Shown here piece by piece: positions 51,996-59,800 of a stretch of 64,000 nucleotides of DNA. Positions within the stretch are counted from its first letter, which is position 1. Every line of letters begins with the position of its first letter. Origin of the DNA: an uncultured Bacteroidales bacterium (GTDB taxonomy: Bacteria > Bacteroidota > Bacteroidia > Bacteroidales > WCHB1-69); the NCBI GenBank assembly GCA_900315705.1, contig ONAB01000011.1:62001-126000 (forward strand), in the 5' to 3' direction. The notes under the pieces were generated by a model. It worked only from the letters and a program-made list of their open reading frames with translations. It searched no databases and was not told where the DNA came from. The translations under genes and the position numbers were made by a program.

Positions 51996-53276
51996 ATGAA
52001 AAGAGACGAACAAATCTTCAATCTTATCGAACAGGAGCGTCAACGCCAGACCAACGGCATCGAGTTGATCGCTTCCGAGAACTTTGTGAGCCCCCAAGTG
52101 ATGGAAGCTATGGGGTCTGTGATGACCAACAAATACGCCGAAGGTCTTCCGGGCAAGCGCTATTATGGCGGTTGTCAGATCGTGGACCAGAGCGAGCAGA
52201 TCGCCATTGACCGCGTGAAGGAGCTTTTCGGCGCAGAATGGGCCAACGTGCAGCCGCACTCCGGCGCCCAGGCCAATATGGCCGTGCTGCTGGCCTGCCT
52301 GCAGCCGGGCGACACCTTTATGGGTCTCGACCTCAACCACGGCGGTCACCTTTCCCACGGCTCCCCCGTCAACTCCTCCGGCATTCTCTACCACCAGGTG
52401 GCCTACCAGGTGGAAGAAGCCACGGGCTGCATCAACTACGACACGATGGAAGAGGTGGCTCTCCGCGAGCGTCCGAAGCTGATCATCGGCGGCGCCTCCG
52501 CCTACAGCCGTGACTGGGACTGGGCTCGTATGCGCAAGATCGCTGACGAGATCGGCGCCATCCTGCTGGCCGACATCTCCCACCCCGCCGGCCTCATCGC
52601 CAAGGGACTGCTCAATAACGCCGTGGCACATTGCCACATCGTGACCACCACCACCCACAAGACCCTGCGCGGACCGCGCGGCGGCCTCATTATGATGGGC
52701 AAGGACTTTGAGAACCCGTGGGGCAAGACCACCCCGAAGGGTGTCGTCAAGATGATGTCACAGCTGCTCGACTCCGCCGTCTTCCCGGGCGTGCAGGGCG
52801 GTCCGCTGGAGCACGTCATCGCCGCCAAGGCCGTCGCTTTCGGCGAGGCCCTGACCGACGAGTACGCCCAGTACATCAAGCAGGTGAAACTCAACGCCGC
52901 CGCTATGGCTGAGGCCTTCAACAAGAGAGGCTACAAAATCATCTCCAACGGCACCGACAACCACCTGATGCTCATCGACCTCCGCACCAAGTTCCCCGAA
53001 ATGACCGGCAAGGTCGCCGAGAACACCCTCGTGAAGGCCGACATCACCATCAACAAGAATATGGTCCCGTTCGACACCCGCTCCGCATTCCAGACCTCCG
53101 GTCTGCGCGTCGGCACCCCCGCCATCACCACCCGCGGCCTGAAAGAGGCTGATATGGACGGCATCGTCGAAATGATCGACAACGTGCTCTGTGACGTCGA
53201 GAACGAAGCACTCATCGCCAAGACCCGCAAGATGGTCAACGATATGATGCACGACAGACCGCTCTTCGCCTGGTAA
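51996..53276 (+). CDS. glyA: Serine hydroxymethyltransferase
   Basis: A 426-residue PLP enzyme that interconverts serine and glycine with tetrahydrofolate, supplying one-carbon units. Motifs: [10 protein letters not shown] at the N-terminus, [22 protein letters not shown], and the PLP Lys in [13 protein letters not shown] at about 224-236. Length and C-terminal region (GTPAITTRG) are normal. It has a clear -7 box and its own terminator at 53291-53326, so it is a single-gene unit. The next gene, a CoA-transferase subunit, is separate. Confidence 0.96.
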   Translation: MKRDEQIFNLIEQERQRQTNGIELIASENFVSPQVMEAMGSVMTNKYAEGLPGKRYYGGCQIVDQSEQIAIDRVKELFGAEWANVQPHSGAQANMAVLLACLQPGDTFMGLDLNHGGHLSHGSPVNSSGILYHQVAYQVEEATGCINYDTMEEVALRERPKLIIGGASAYSRDWDWARMRKIADEIGAILLADISHPAGLIAKGLLNNAVAHCHIVTTTTHKTLRGPRGGLIMMGKDFENPWGKTTPKGVVKMMSQLLDSAVFPGVQGGPLEHVIAAKAVAFGEALTDEYAQYIKQVKLNAAAMAEAFNKRGYKIISNGTDNHLMLIDLRTKFPEMTGKVAENTLVKADITINKNMVPFDTRSAFQTSGLRVGTPAITTRGLKEADMDGIVEMIDNVLCDVENEALIAKTRKMVNDMMHDRPLFAW

Positions 53277-53290
53277 AAACAACCTTAAGT

Positions 53291-53326
53291 CCCGGGGTCC
53301 TGGCCCTACAGGACTCCGGGCTTTTG
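53291..53326 (+). terminator. Rho-independent terminator of glyA
   Basis: CCCGGgGTCCTG pairs with CAGGACtCCGGG (one G-T pair) across a 6-nt loop, then CTTTTG. Confidence 0.85.
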
Positions 53327-53351
53327 TTTCATCATAAAAACAAACACAACA

Positions 53352-53996
53352 ATGAGTAAACTGATCACGATAGAAGAAGCCGTCTCCCACATCAAAGACG
53401 GTATGACCATTATGTATGGCGGATTCCTCGGCTGCGGCTCGGCCGTCAAACTCATCGAGGCCATTGCCCAGAAGGGCGTGAAGGACCTCACCCTCATCGG
53501 CAACGACACGGCCTACCAGAACAAGGCCATCGGTATGCTGATCGCCAACAAGCAGGTCAAGAAACTCTATGCCTCCCATATCGGCACCAACCCCGACACC
53601 ATCCAGCAGTTCAACGAAAAGACCCTCGACATCGAGTTCTGCCCGCAGGGCACTCTGGCCGAGCGTATCCGTTGCGGCGGCGCAGGCCTCGGCGGCGTGC
53701 TCACCAAGACCGGCCTCGGCACCGTCGTGGCTGAAGGCAAGCAGACTGTGATGGTGGACGGCGAGGAGTACCTCCTCGAGAAACCCCTCCACGCGGACGT
53801 GGCCCTCATCGGCGCCAGCATCTGCGACACGATGGGTAACTCCATCTACAAGGGCACGACCCAGAACTTCAACCCGATGATGGCTATGGCCGCTGACCTG
53901 GTCATCGTGGAGACCAAGGAACTCGTGGAAGTGGGCCAGATCCCGATGGAGCAGATCCACACCCCGGGCATCTACGTCAACTACATCGTAAAGTAA
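53352..53996 (+). CDS. CoA-transferase subunit A (AtoD/ScoA-like)
   Basis: A 214-residue family I CoA-transferase alpha subunit. The signature DGMTIMYGGFLGCGSA is close to the family pattern, but the usual final Pro is Ala. GNDTAYQNKAIG, GTLAERIRCGGAGLGGVLTKTG and the C-terminal TPGIYVNYIV are typical. In the active enzyme it joins a beta subunit with the catalytic Glu to move CoA between acids such as acetate, butyrate and acetoacetate. No beta-subunit gene is adjacent: the next gene, 25 nt away, encodes an unrelated secreted protein. The partner must lie elsewhere or be absent. The product can be called the A subunit only; the acid pair is unknown. Confidence 0.85.
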   Translation: MSKLITIEEAVSHIKDGMTIMYGGFLGCGSAVKLIEAIAQKGVKDLTLIGNDTAYQNKAIGMLIANKQVKKLYASHIGTNPDTIQQFNEKTLDIEFCPQGTLAERIRCGGAGLGGVLTKTGLGTVVAEGKQTVMVDGEEYLLEKPLHADVALIGASICDTMGNSIYKGTTQNFNPMMAMAADLVIVETKELVEVGQIPMEQIHTPGIYVNYIVK

Positions 53997-54021
53997 CGGA
54001 CCCTGACCGAACAGGCAAAGA

Positions 54022-55431
54022 ATGAGATGTCTTGGCGCTATACTCTGCCTCTGCCTCTTCGCCAACGGACTGTTCGCCCAAAGCAACAAGCCCGTCCGTT
54101 TGGAGTTTCCCTCCGAGCAATACTCCACGGAGCTGCAGTGCGTGCTCTGCGACGCGCAAGGGCTGTGCCTCCTCTACCCTACATACGAGGCAGACACCAC
54201 CATCGCGCACATCGCCCACTACAACACCGACCTCAGCCTCGTGGCCGATACTTTCCTACGCCTTCCTATACATTATATATATATAGCCTCCGCCTACAAC
54301 GACGGGGGCTTATATGTTCTGTATCAGGAAAAACTGAAAAAGAAGAAAACGCCCGCCGGACTGCTGGTGCATTTGGACATTGTCAATCACCGTGCCGACA
54401 CCCTGCACCTCCGCAACCTGCCCACCGACGATATCACCCGTCTTAGGGCCTACCGCGGACAGCTGCTTTTCACCTGTCCCACGGGCAAGGATAACACCAA
54501 CCTTTTCTTTATGCACGCCGACCAGCCTTTCGTGCAGGGACTTTACCTGAAAGATGCCCCCAGCTACACCATCGACGATTTTTGGGTGGACACCCTCGGG
54601 CAACGGATCGTGACGTGCGCCAATCTCTCGTCCAGCACCAAGGACAATGTAATCTGGCTCTGCGAAAGCGACCTGGAAGGAAACGTGCTGCGCATTGTGG
54701 ATATGCCCGACACGGGGGCCTTCCGGTTCCAAAACGCCCGCATCACGCAGGTGGACACCAGCCGGATGCTGATTGCCGGCACCTACCAGCTCCGCAAGGG
54801 CAATCAGGGCAACACCGCCACGGGGGTGTACAGCATACTCTACGAAAACGGGGCTTTCTCCGAGGTGGAGTTACTGCCTTACGAACCCGCGACCAAGAGC
54901 CAGTCGGAAGTGCTTTATCTTCCCGGACGGCTGTTCCGCGACAGCACGCACGTGGCTTTCGTCACCGAGTCATTTTATCCCGAATACCGCTATTCCACCA
55001 CCTACTCTTACGGCGTGCCCACCACAGAGCCCATCTTTATGGGCTACCGCTTCCTGAACGCTGAGGTGCACATCTTCGACAAGGAGGGGCATCTGGCCGG
55101 CAAATACAGTTTCCCCTTCGACAATATGCTGGTCACCAACCTGACCTCGCACCTGCGCGTTGCCTTCACCAAGGCGGGGATACTGTTTTACCACCTGCAA
55201 AGCGAATACCTGGTCACGATGCTGACCGACAGAGAGCTGAACGTCATCGATCCCATCCGTTCATCGGCCCTGTTCCCGCAGCAGAACAAGGAGAACCCGG
55301 TTGTGTACACCACGGCGCTATGGCCTTGGTACGAGGACTATTACCTGCTATCGGGGTACCGTTTCCGCAACACGGGGAGCACTAAGACCCGCCGGCCGGT
55401 CTATTTCATCAACAAATTAAGGTATCAGTAA
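54022..55431 (+). CDS. Secreted protein of unknown function
   Basis: A 469-residue protein with a signal peptide (about 1-19, MRCLGAILCLCLFANGLFAQ). The mature part has repeated beta-rich segments with D-T and Y-L patterns (LCLLYPTYEADTTIAHIAHYNTD, GLYVLYQEKLKKKKTPAG, GVYSILYENG). These suggest a beta-propeller-like fold, but no family is recognised. There is no sorting domain and no membrane anchor, so it is probably periplasmic. It starts 25 nt after the CoA-transferase subunit gene and may be co-transcribed, although no functional link is obvious. It ends 56 nt before the tRNA genes, which lie on the opposite strand. Confidence 0.6.
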   Translation: MRCLGAILCLCLFANGLFAQSNKPVRLEFPSEQYSTELQCVLCDAQGLCLLYPTYEADTTIAHIAHYNTDLSLVADTFLRLPIHYIYIASAYNDGGLYVLYQEKLKKKKTPAGLLVHLDIVNHRADTLHLRNLPTDDITRLRAYRGQLLFTCPTGKDNTNLFFMHADQPFVQGLYLKDAPSYTIDDFWVDTLGQRIVTCANLSSSTKDNVIWLCESDLEGNVLRIVDMPDTGAFRFQNARITQVDTSRMLIAGTYQLRKGNQGNTATGVYSILYENGAFSEVELLPYEPATKSQSEVLYLPGRLFRDSTHVAFVTESFYPEYRYSTTYSYGVPTTEPIFMGYRFLNAEVHIFDKEGHLAGKYSFPFDNMLVTNLTSHLRVAFTKAGILFYHLQSEYLVTMLTDRELNVIDPIRSSALFPQQNKENPVVYTTALWPWYEDYYLLSGYRFRNTGSTKTRRPVYFINKLRYQ

Positions 55432-55453
55432 AAATTTGTCCACGAATGCCAAA

Positions 55454-55480
55454 CAAAAAAGCCCCTGCATCTGCAAGGGC
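55454..55480 (-). terminator. Terminator of the tRNA unit
   Basis: Minus-strand GCCCTTGCA-GA-TGCAGGGGC then T6, just after tRNA-Val. Confidence 0.85.
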
Positions 55481-55486
55481 TTCTTG

Positions 55487-55564
55487 TGGTGATCTGTACA
55501 AGATTTGAACTTGTGACCTCTTGCCTGTCAAGCAAGCGCTCTAAACCAACTGAGCTAACAGATC
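55487..55564 (-). tRNA. tRNA-Val (GAC)
   Basis: On the minus strand GATCTGT/ACAGATC acceptor, TAGCTCAGTTGGTTTAGA D-arm, anticodon loop TTGACAG within CTTGC/GCAAG giving anticodon GAC, and the T-arm loop TTCAAAT within ACAAG/CTTGT. The 3' ACCA is encoded. It is 78 nt with CCA. Confidence 0.93.
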
Positions 55565-55576
55565 ATTCTGTCTTTG

Positions 55577-55667
55577 TGGCGGAGAGACTGGGATTCGAAC
55601 CCAGGAGGCGCTTTTGGCGCCTACACGCTCTCCAGGCGTGCGCCTTCGACCACTCGGCCATCTCTCC
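55577..55667 (-). tRNA. tRNA-Ser (GGA)
   Basis: On the minus strand GGAGAGA/TCTCTCC acceptor, D-arm GGCCGAGTGGTCGAAGGC, anticodon loop CTGGAGA in CACGC/GCGTG giving GGA, a long variable arm (GGCGC/GCGCC), T-arm CTGGG-TTCGAAT-CCCAG, and encoded GCCA. It precedes tRNA-Val in the same transcript. Confidence 0.93.
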
Positions 55668-55789
55668 TCTTCAAAAGAGGGTGCAAAAATACATTTTTTT
55701 TCAATATATCCAAAAATAAAAATGCAAACTGGCGATTTTAATTTTATATTATTGATAATGAGCATTATAAAATAACACCCATCACGGCT

Positions 55790-56356
55790 CTAGCGCATCA
55801 CCACCGCTGTAGAGAGCACCTGTTCGCGCACAAAAGCCTCCAGTTTCTTGGAAAGTTCCTGCACACGGACGCGCCATTCGTCGATGGTGACGTCCAAGTT
55901 GTCCGACACAATCTTGAAGGAAGAGTACGGGATGCCGTAGCATTTGGCCACGGTGAAGAGCGCCGACGACTCCATATCGAAGCAATCGACCTCCTTCTTG
56001 AGGCTGTCGAGATACTTTGCGGTGAACACCTCCGGGGAGACAAAGCAGTCGGAGGAGTAGAGCACAGCATCCTCCACGCCGGGAAAGTGTCCGGGCAGCA
56101 GGTCGGGCAGCATCGGGTGCTCGTTGAAGGGCTTTCCGGCGGAGACTATCTCCTTGATGCGCAAGATGGTGCCCACGGGCTTGTCGTGCGAGCCCACCGT
56201 GCCGATGTTAAGGATGTGGAACGGCGTGCCGCGGTGTTTTTCGATAAACTGGATCATCTTGCGCGTGGCGTTCTCACGCCCGATGCCGGTGAAGTGTGTC
56301 TGGTCGGCCAAGGTGCCCACCTCGTCGGGCACTGCCGCAAATAAAGCCAATTGCAT
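55790..56356 (-). CDS. Nucleoside phosphorylase superfamily protein (nucleosidase)
   Basis: A 188-residue protein of the PNP/UDP superfamily (PF01048). The diagnostic C-terminal part FDMESSALFTVAKCYGIPYSSFKIVSDNLD has the conserved ME motif and the SD(N) pair with the general-acid Asp. An NIGTVGS segment matches the phosphate/ribose loop. It is shorter than typical MTA/SAH nucleosidase (about 230) and could be such an enzyme, a futalosine hydrolase or another nucleosidase; the substrate cannot be assigned. The ATG at 56356 is used because repeat F, with its -7 box, ends 19 nt upstream; a start at 56407 would lie inside that promoter. It is the last gene before the tRNAs on this strand. Confidence 0.8.
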   Translation of the reverse strand: MQLALFAAVPDEVGTLADQTHFTGIGRENATRKMIQFIEKHRGTPFHILNIGTVGSHDKPVGTILRIKEIVSAGKPFNEHPMLPDLLPGHFPGVEDAVLYSSDCFVSPEVFTAKYLDSLKKEVDCFDMESSALFTVAKCYGIPYSSFKIVSDNLDVTIDEWRVRVQELSKKLEAFVREQVLSTAVVMR

Positions 56357-56375
56357 AGTCGTAGTTTTTAATGTG

Positions 56376-56460
56376 CAAATGTACATAAATTTTGAATATA
56401 CACACATACCGTTTATTGCCGTGTGTAGAGACGGGGCGTGCCCCGTCTACGAATAACATA
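56376..56460 (-). repeat. Promoter-bearing repeat F, copy 2
   Basis: Read on the minus strand: gttattcgtagacggggcac then gccccgtctctaca, cacggcaataaac, a short gap, and tattcaaaatttatgtacatttgca with -7 box TACATTTG at 56376-56383. It matches 30341-30427 in order and in the last 25 nt exactly. Confidence 0.8.
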
Positions 56461-56467
56461 GGAACAC

Positions 56468-56503
56468 AAAAAAAGGCCGTACCCGACAAGGGCGCGGCCT
56501 TTT
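56468..56503 (-). terminator. Terminator of argF
   Basis: Minus-strand GGCCG/CGGCC outer and CCC/GGG inner hairpin followed by T7; it lies about 25 nt after the argF stop. Confidence 0.8.
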
Positions 56504-56528
56504 CCATATTGAATTGATGTAATGTCAA

Positions 56529-57530
56529 TTAGTCGCCGAGGGTGGCCACCATCACAGCCTTGATGGTGTGCATACGGTTCTCGGCCTCGTCGAAGACGAT
56601 GGAGTTCTCGGATTCGAAGACATCTTCGGTCACCTCGATGCCGTCCAGACCGAACTGTTTGTTGACGTCGCGGCCCACTTGGGTTTCGAGGTTGTGGTAA
56701 GCGGGCAGGCAGTGCATAAACTTGCACTTGGGGTTGCCCGTGAGTTTCATCGTTTCCTTGTTCACCTGGTAGGGTTTGAGCAGTTTGATACGCTCTTTCC
56801 AGACCTCAACGGGCTCGCCCATCGACACCCACACGTCGGTGTAGAGGAAGTCGCAGCCCTTGACGCCCTTCTTGACGTCGTCGGTGACGGTGACGGTAGC
56901 GCCGGTCTCTTTGGCAATTTCCTTACATTTCTTGACGAGTTCCTTGTCGGGTTGCAGAGCCTTCGGGGCGATGATGCGCACATCCATACCCATCTTGGCG
57001 CCACCCACCATCAGAGAGTTGCCCATATTGAAGCGGGCATCGCCGAGGTAAGCGTAAGTGACTTGGTTGAGGGGCTTGTCCACGTGCTCGCTCATCGTGA
57101 GGAAGTCGGCCAGCACTTGGGTCGGGTGGAATTCGTTGGTAAGGCCGTTCCAGACGGGCACGCCGGCGAACTTGGCGAGTTCCTCGACGGTGGTCTGCTT
57201 GAAGCCGCGGTATTCGATGCCGTCGAACATACGTCCGAGCACGCGGGCGGTGTCGGCCATCGACTCCTTAATGCCGATCTGGGAGCCGCTGGGGCCCAGA
57301 TAGGTGACGTGAGCACCCTGGTCGTAAGCGGCCACTTCGAAGGCGCAACGGGTACGGGTGGAGGTCTTTTCGAAAATCAGAGCGATGTTCTTGCCCTTGA
57401 GGCGGGGTTGCTCCGTGCCGGCGTATTTGGCGCGTTTGAGGTCGCGCGCGAGGTCCAGCATATATTGAATTTCTTTCGGGGTGAAGTCCAACAACTTCAA
57501 AAAGCTTCTGTTTCTTAAATTAAAGGCCAT
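56529..57530 (-). CDS. argF: Ornithine carbamoyltransferase
   Basis: A 333-residue catalytic subunit that makes citrulline from ornithine and carbamoyl phosphate in arginine synthesis (or in the reverse catabolic route). Motifs: carbamoyl-phosphate site [16 protein letters not shown] in [11 protein letters not shown], the ornithine loop DVWVSMGE and HCLPAYH near the end. Length is normal for the E. coli-like type. It has a minus -7 box TATGTTTG at 57619-57626 giving a leader of about 80 nt, and a terminator after the stop. No other arg genes are adjacent, so biosynthetic or catabolic use cannot be told from context. Confidence 0.95.
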   Translation of the reverse strand: MAFNLRNRSFLKLLDFTPKEIQYMLDLARDLKRAKYAGTEQPRLKGKNIALIFEKTSTRTRCAFEVAAYDQGAHVTYLGPSGSQIGIKESMADTARVLGRMFDGIEYRGFKQTTVEELAKFAGVPVWNGLTNEFHPTQVLADFLTMSEHVDKPLNQVTYAYLGDARFNMGNSLMVGGAKMGMDVRIIAPKALQPDKELVKKCKEIAKETGATVTVTDDVKKGVKGCDFLYTDVWVSMGEPVEVWKERIKLLKPYQVNKETMKLTGNPKCKFMHCLPAYHNLETQVGRDVNKQFGLDGIEVTEDVFESENSIVFDEAENRMHTIKAVMVATLGD

Positions 57531-57618
57531 TTTTTGTATTATTTAAGGTTAATAAATGAAAAAATCAAAGCATCAAAGCCTTTATTGACGGCGTTTTTAT
57601 CCCTCGGCAAAGGCGGTG

Positions 57619-57626
57619 CAAACATA
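57619..57626 (-). promoter_or_regulatory. -7 box of argF
   Basis: TATGTTTG on the minus strand, about 89 nt before the argF start, leaving a leader of about 80 nt that shows no clear structure. Confidence 0.5.
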
Positions 57627-57679
57627 CACAAAATTTCGCAATCTTCCATATCATCGGAATCAAAAGCGCGAAAAAGTCT

Positions 57680-58624
57680 TCAACGCCCCTCCGCCAGCCA
57701 GAAGTCCATCACCACCATCGCGGCCATTGCCTCCACCACGGGCAGCACGCGCGGGGCCACGCAGAGGTCGTTGCGGTCGGAGCCTTTGAGCACGGCGGGG
57801 GTTCCGTCGAAGTCCACCGTGGGCTGGTCGAAACGCACGGAGGGAATGGGTTTGAAAGCAACAGAAAAAACGACCTCCTGGCCGTTGGTAATGCCGGCCT
57901 GGACGCCCCCGTCGTGGTTGGAGCGGAAGACGAATCCAGAATTCAGGAGATCGTTGTATTGGGAACCCGCCATCTGGGCAGCGCGAAAGCCCTCCCCTAT
58001 TTCAAAGCCCTTGGCGGCGTTGATGGAGAGCATCGCATAGGCGAGACGGGCGGAGAATTTGTCATATAGAGGTTCACCCAAGCCGGCGGGCAGGCCCGTG
58101 ATGCGCCCGCGCACGAGCGCCCCCACGCTGTCGCCTTCGCGGCAGGGCGTGCCGGTGGCGACCACCTCGGAGGAGAAAGCCACGCCGGAAGGCTGGAGAA
58201 AACACTTGGCCACGGCGCCCGCCACCACCCGGCAGGCGGTTTGCCGTGCCGAGGCGCGCCCGCACAGCTCATTGTCGGCATAGCCGTACTTCTTGAAATA
58301 GGTGTAGGAGCTGTGCGAAGGTCTCACCACATAGCGGTTCGCCTCATTGGGCTGACCGTCGCGGTTGGGGATGCGGAAGCGGATGGGCTCGCCCGTGGTG
58401 CAGTGATGGTCGTCAAGGCCGGAGAGAAACTCCACGACATCGTCCTCCACGCGGCGGGTGGAGAGCAAATGCCGCGACGGGGCGCGCCGCGCCATCTCCT
58501 CCGCCACAAAGGCGGGAGGCACGGCCACCCCCGCGGGGCATCCCTCTATCACCCCCTCCAAGAAAGGGCCGTGGGTGTCACCCCAATCGGTGAGCGTGTA
58601 ATATGTTCCAAAAGTATCAGGCAA
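57680..58624 (-). CDS. aroC: Chorismate synthase
   Basis: A 314-residue flavin-dependent enzyme that converts EPSP to chorismate, the last shikimate step. Family motifs: WGDTHGPFLEGVIEGCPAG (catalytic His in GDTHG), RPSHSSYTYFKKYG (second His), GRASARQTACRVVAGAVAK, NAAKGFEIGEGF and NHDGGVQAGITNG. It is shorter than most members (about 350-360), with several loops trimmed, but the essential residues appear present. The C-terminal VMDFWLAEG ends early. It stands alone on the minus strand between argF and a lipoprotein gene. Together with aroQ at 1 kb it supplies two steps of the same pathway. Confidence 0.9.
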   Translation of the reverse strand: MPDTFGTYYTLTDWGDTHGPFLEGVIEGCPAGVAVPPAFVAEEMARRAPSRHLLSTRRVEDDVVEFLSGLDDHHCTTGEPIRFRIPNRDGQPNEANRYVVRPSHSSYTYFKKYGYADNELCGRASARQTACRVVAGAVAKCFLQPSGVAFSSEVVATGTPCREGDSVGALVRGRITGLPAGLGEPLYDKFSARLAYAMLSINAAKGFEIGEGFRAAQMAGSQYNDLLNSGFVFRSNHDGGVQAGITNGQEVVFSVAFKPIPSVRFDQPTVDFDGTPAVLKGSDRNDLCVAPRVLPVVEAMAAMVVMDFWLAEGR

Positions 58625-58627
58625 AGA

Positions 58628-58663
58628 ATAATTAAGAATTAAGAATTAAGAATGGAGAATTAT
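58628..58663 (+). repeat. Family E short repeat (attaagaat words)
   Basis: Tandem aattaagaattaagaat words then ggagaatta, in the gap between the lipoprotein and aroC genes. Confidence 0.75.
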
Positions 58664-58741
58664 GAGTTAAAAGTTGTAGCGGGGTGTAGTATTATGATTG
58701 TTGAAGACAAAAGCAAATCTAAACAAAAACAATTTCACATA

Positions 58742-59158
58742 TTATCTTTCTTTTTCTATACAAGACAACTTACAAATGAGCCATCCTCCCACAGAGTCAC
58801 ACCCACCTGGAACTCCAGCCCATTGGTTATGCCCACAAGGATGATATGGTTTCACAGAAATGTTGGCCTCAATGATTTCGCCGGTCTGATACTCTTTAGG
58901 AACAAAGCCACAAACTTTAAGATGTGAATATGGACTTCTCCAATTATGATCGTGAATGATACTGTCTGGCACATTTTCTGGAATCAAATGTGCCACTATA
59001 GTGTAATATTGCTTGTTACACCAGTTTTGATAGCGATAGGGTTCTTCTAAATACACAATTTTATAAGAATCAGCAAGTTCGCAGTTTGTTTTGACACACG
59101 ACACCAGTCCTATCCCCGCCAATAGCAGCCATACAATTGCAATGATTTTCATTCTCAT
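58742..59158 (-). CDS. Small putative lipoprotein
   Basis: A 138-residue protein. The N-terminus is a lipoprotein signal: basic start, a hydrophobic core (IIAIVWLLLAGIGLV), and a lipobox-like GLVSC with the Cys at about residue 21. The mature part is short, with several Cys, Trp and Tyr (NWCNKQYYTIV, CGHNQWAGVPGGCDSVGGW), and no family is recognised. The ATG at 59158 is used because the lipoprotein signal begins there; longer frames to 59245 would run back to the minus -7 box at 59251. The gene stands alone. It could be a pathway accessory or a cargo protein, which is undetermined. Confidence 0.6.
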   Translation of the reverse strand: MRMKIIAIVWLLLAGIGLVSCVKTNCELADSYKIVYLEEPYRYQNWCNKQYYTIVAHLIPENVPDSIIHDHNWRSPYSHLKVCGFVPKEYQTGEIIEANISVKPYHPCGHNQWAGVPGGCDSVGGWLICKLSCIEKER

Positions 59159-59250
59159 ATCTTTGTTTTTTAGGGAAATCTTTTTAGTATATGACAAAAA
59201 ATGTTTTTCTAGCACCTCAATTCCGTCACCACGAGCAATCATCACGGCCG

Positions 59251-59258
59251 CAAAAATA
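59251..59258 (-). promoter_or_regulatory. -7 box of the lipoprotein gene
   Basis: TATTTTTG on the minus strand, about 90 nt before the ATG at 59158. Confidence 0.5.
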
Positions 59259-59346
59259 ACAAATTATCCGACACCAAATCTTCTGATTGAAAATTCGACG
59301 GGAATTATATACCTGATTGCACAAATCAGGGCTTTTGCATCTTTTT

Positions 59347-59735
59347 TTTATTTGGGCGTGCCGGCGCGGCGGCGCGAAATCACGTTACATTCGCATACAG
59401 CATAAAATACCGCCGCGCCGTCGGGCTTTCCGCTCTAATGATTTTGGCTTAGAACCCACCACCATTCCGCGAAACGCGAAGCGTCAAGCGGAACCTCCGT
59501 CTCGCAGGGAACGCATTCCCGCCAAAATCATTCCCGCTTCAATCCCTCACGCAGGCTCGTTGAACCTCACACCCGTTTCGCGGCGAGCAACGAACACCCT
59601 CGTCTCAACCTTCTCCCGCGCCGCGATTTTCCCGCGCACGCATCCCATCCCAGGGGTTACAGCGCTCGTTCCTCACGCTTCAACCCCTGGCTACCGAGCT
59701 CTTGCCCCTACCGGGGCTGCTCAAGGAAAACTATT
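59347..59735. other. Structured GC-rich non-coding region with many inverted repeats
   Basis: Part of a 640-bp gap without a convincing gene. Exact complementary arms: GGCGCGGCGG 59363-59372 with CCGCCGCGCC 59410-59419; AATGATTTTGGC 59437-59448 with GCCAAAATCATT 59521-59532; CCGCGAAACG 59467-59476 with CGTTTCGCGG 59574-59583; GGGAA/TTCCC 59507-59520; CCAGGGGTT 59650-59658 with AACCCCTGG 59682-59690. Some pairs cross, so they are alternative structures. The end contains a reversed family C hairpin. Confidence 0.55.
59690..59735 (-). repeat. Structured repeat family C, partial copy (reverse)
   Basis: On the minus strand ccttgagcagccccggtagg then ggcaagagctcggtagcc; hairpin 1 is GCCCC-GGTA-GGGGC. 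The second hairpin of the family is missing. Followed by a reversed family E run at about 59746-59761. Confidence 0.7.
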
Positions 59736-59768
59736 ATCTATTATCTCTTAATTCTTAACTAAAAAACG

Positions 59769-59776
59769 TATCTTTG
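59769..59776 (+). promoter_or_regulatory. -7 box of the PNGase F-like gene
   Basis: TATCTTTG, 24 nt before the ATG at 59801. Confidence 0.65.
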
Positions 59777-59800
59777 CCCCCGTTTTCAATCCTTCCGAAT

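Noticed and set aside
59317-59751. 144-aa plus-strand frame in the palindrome-rich region
   Set aside because: Pro/Arg/Thr-rich, no domain, passes through repeat elements; better explained by non-coding structure.
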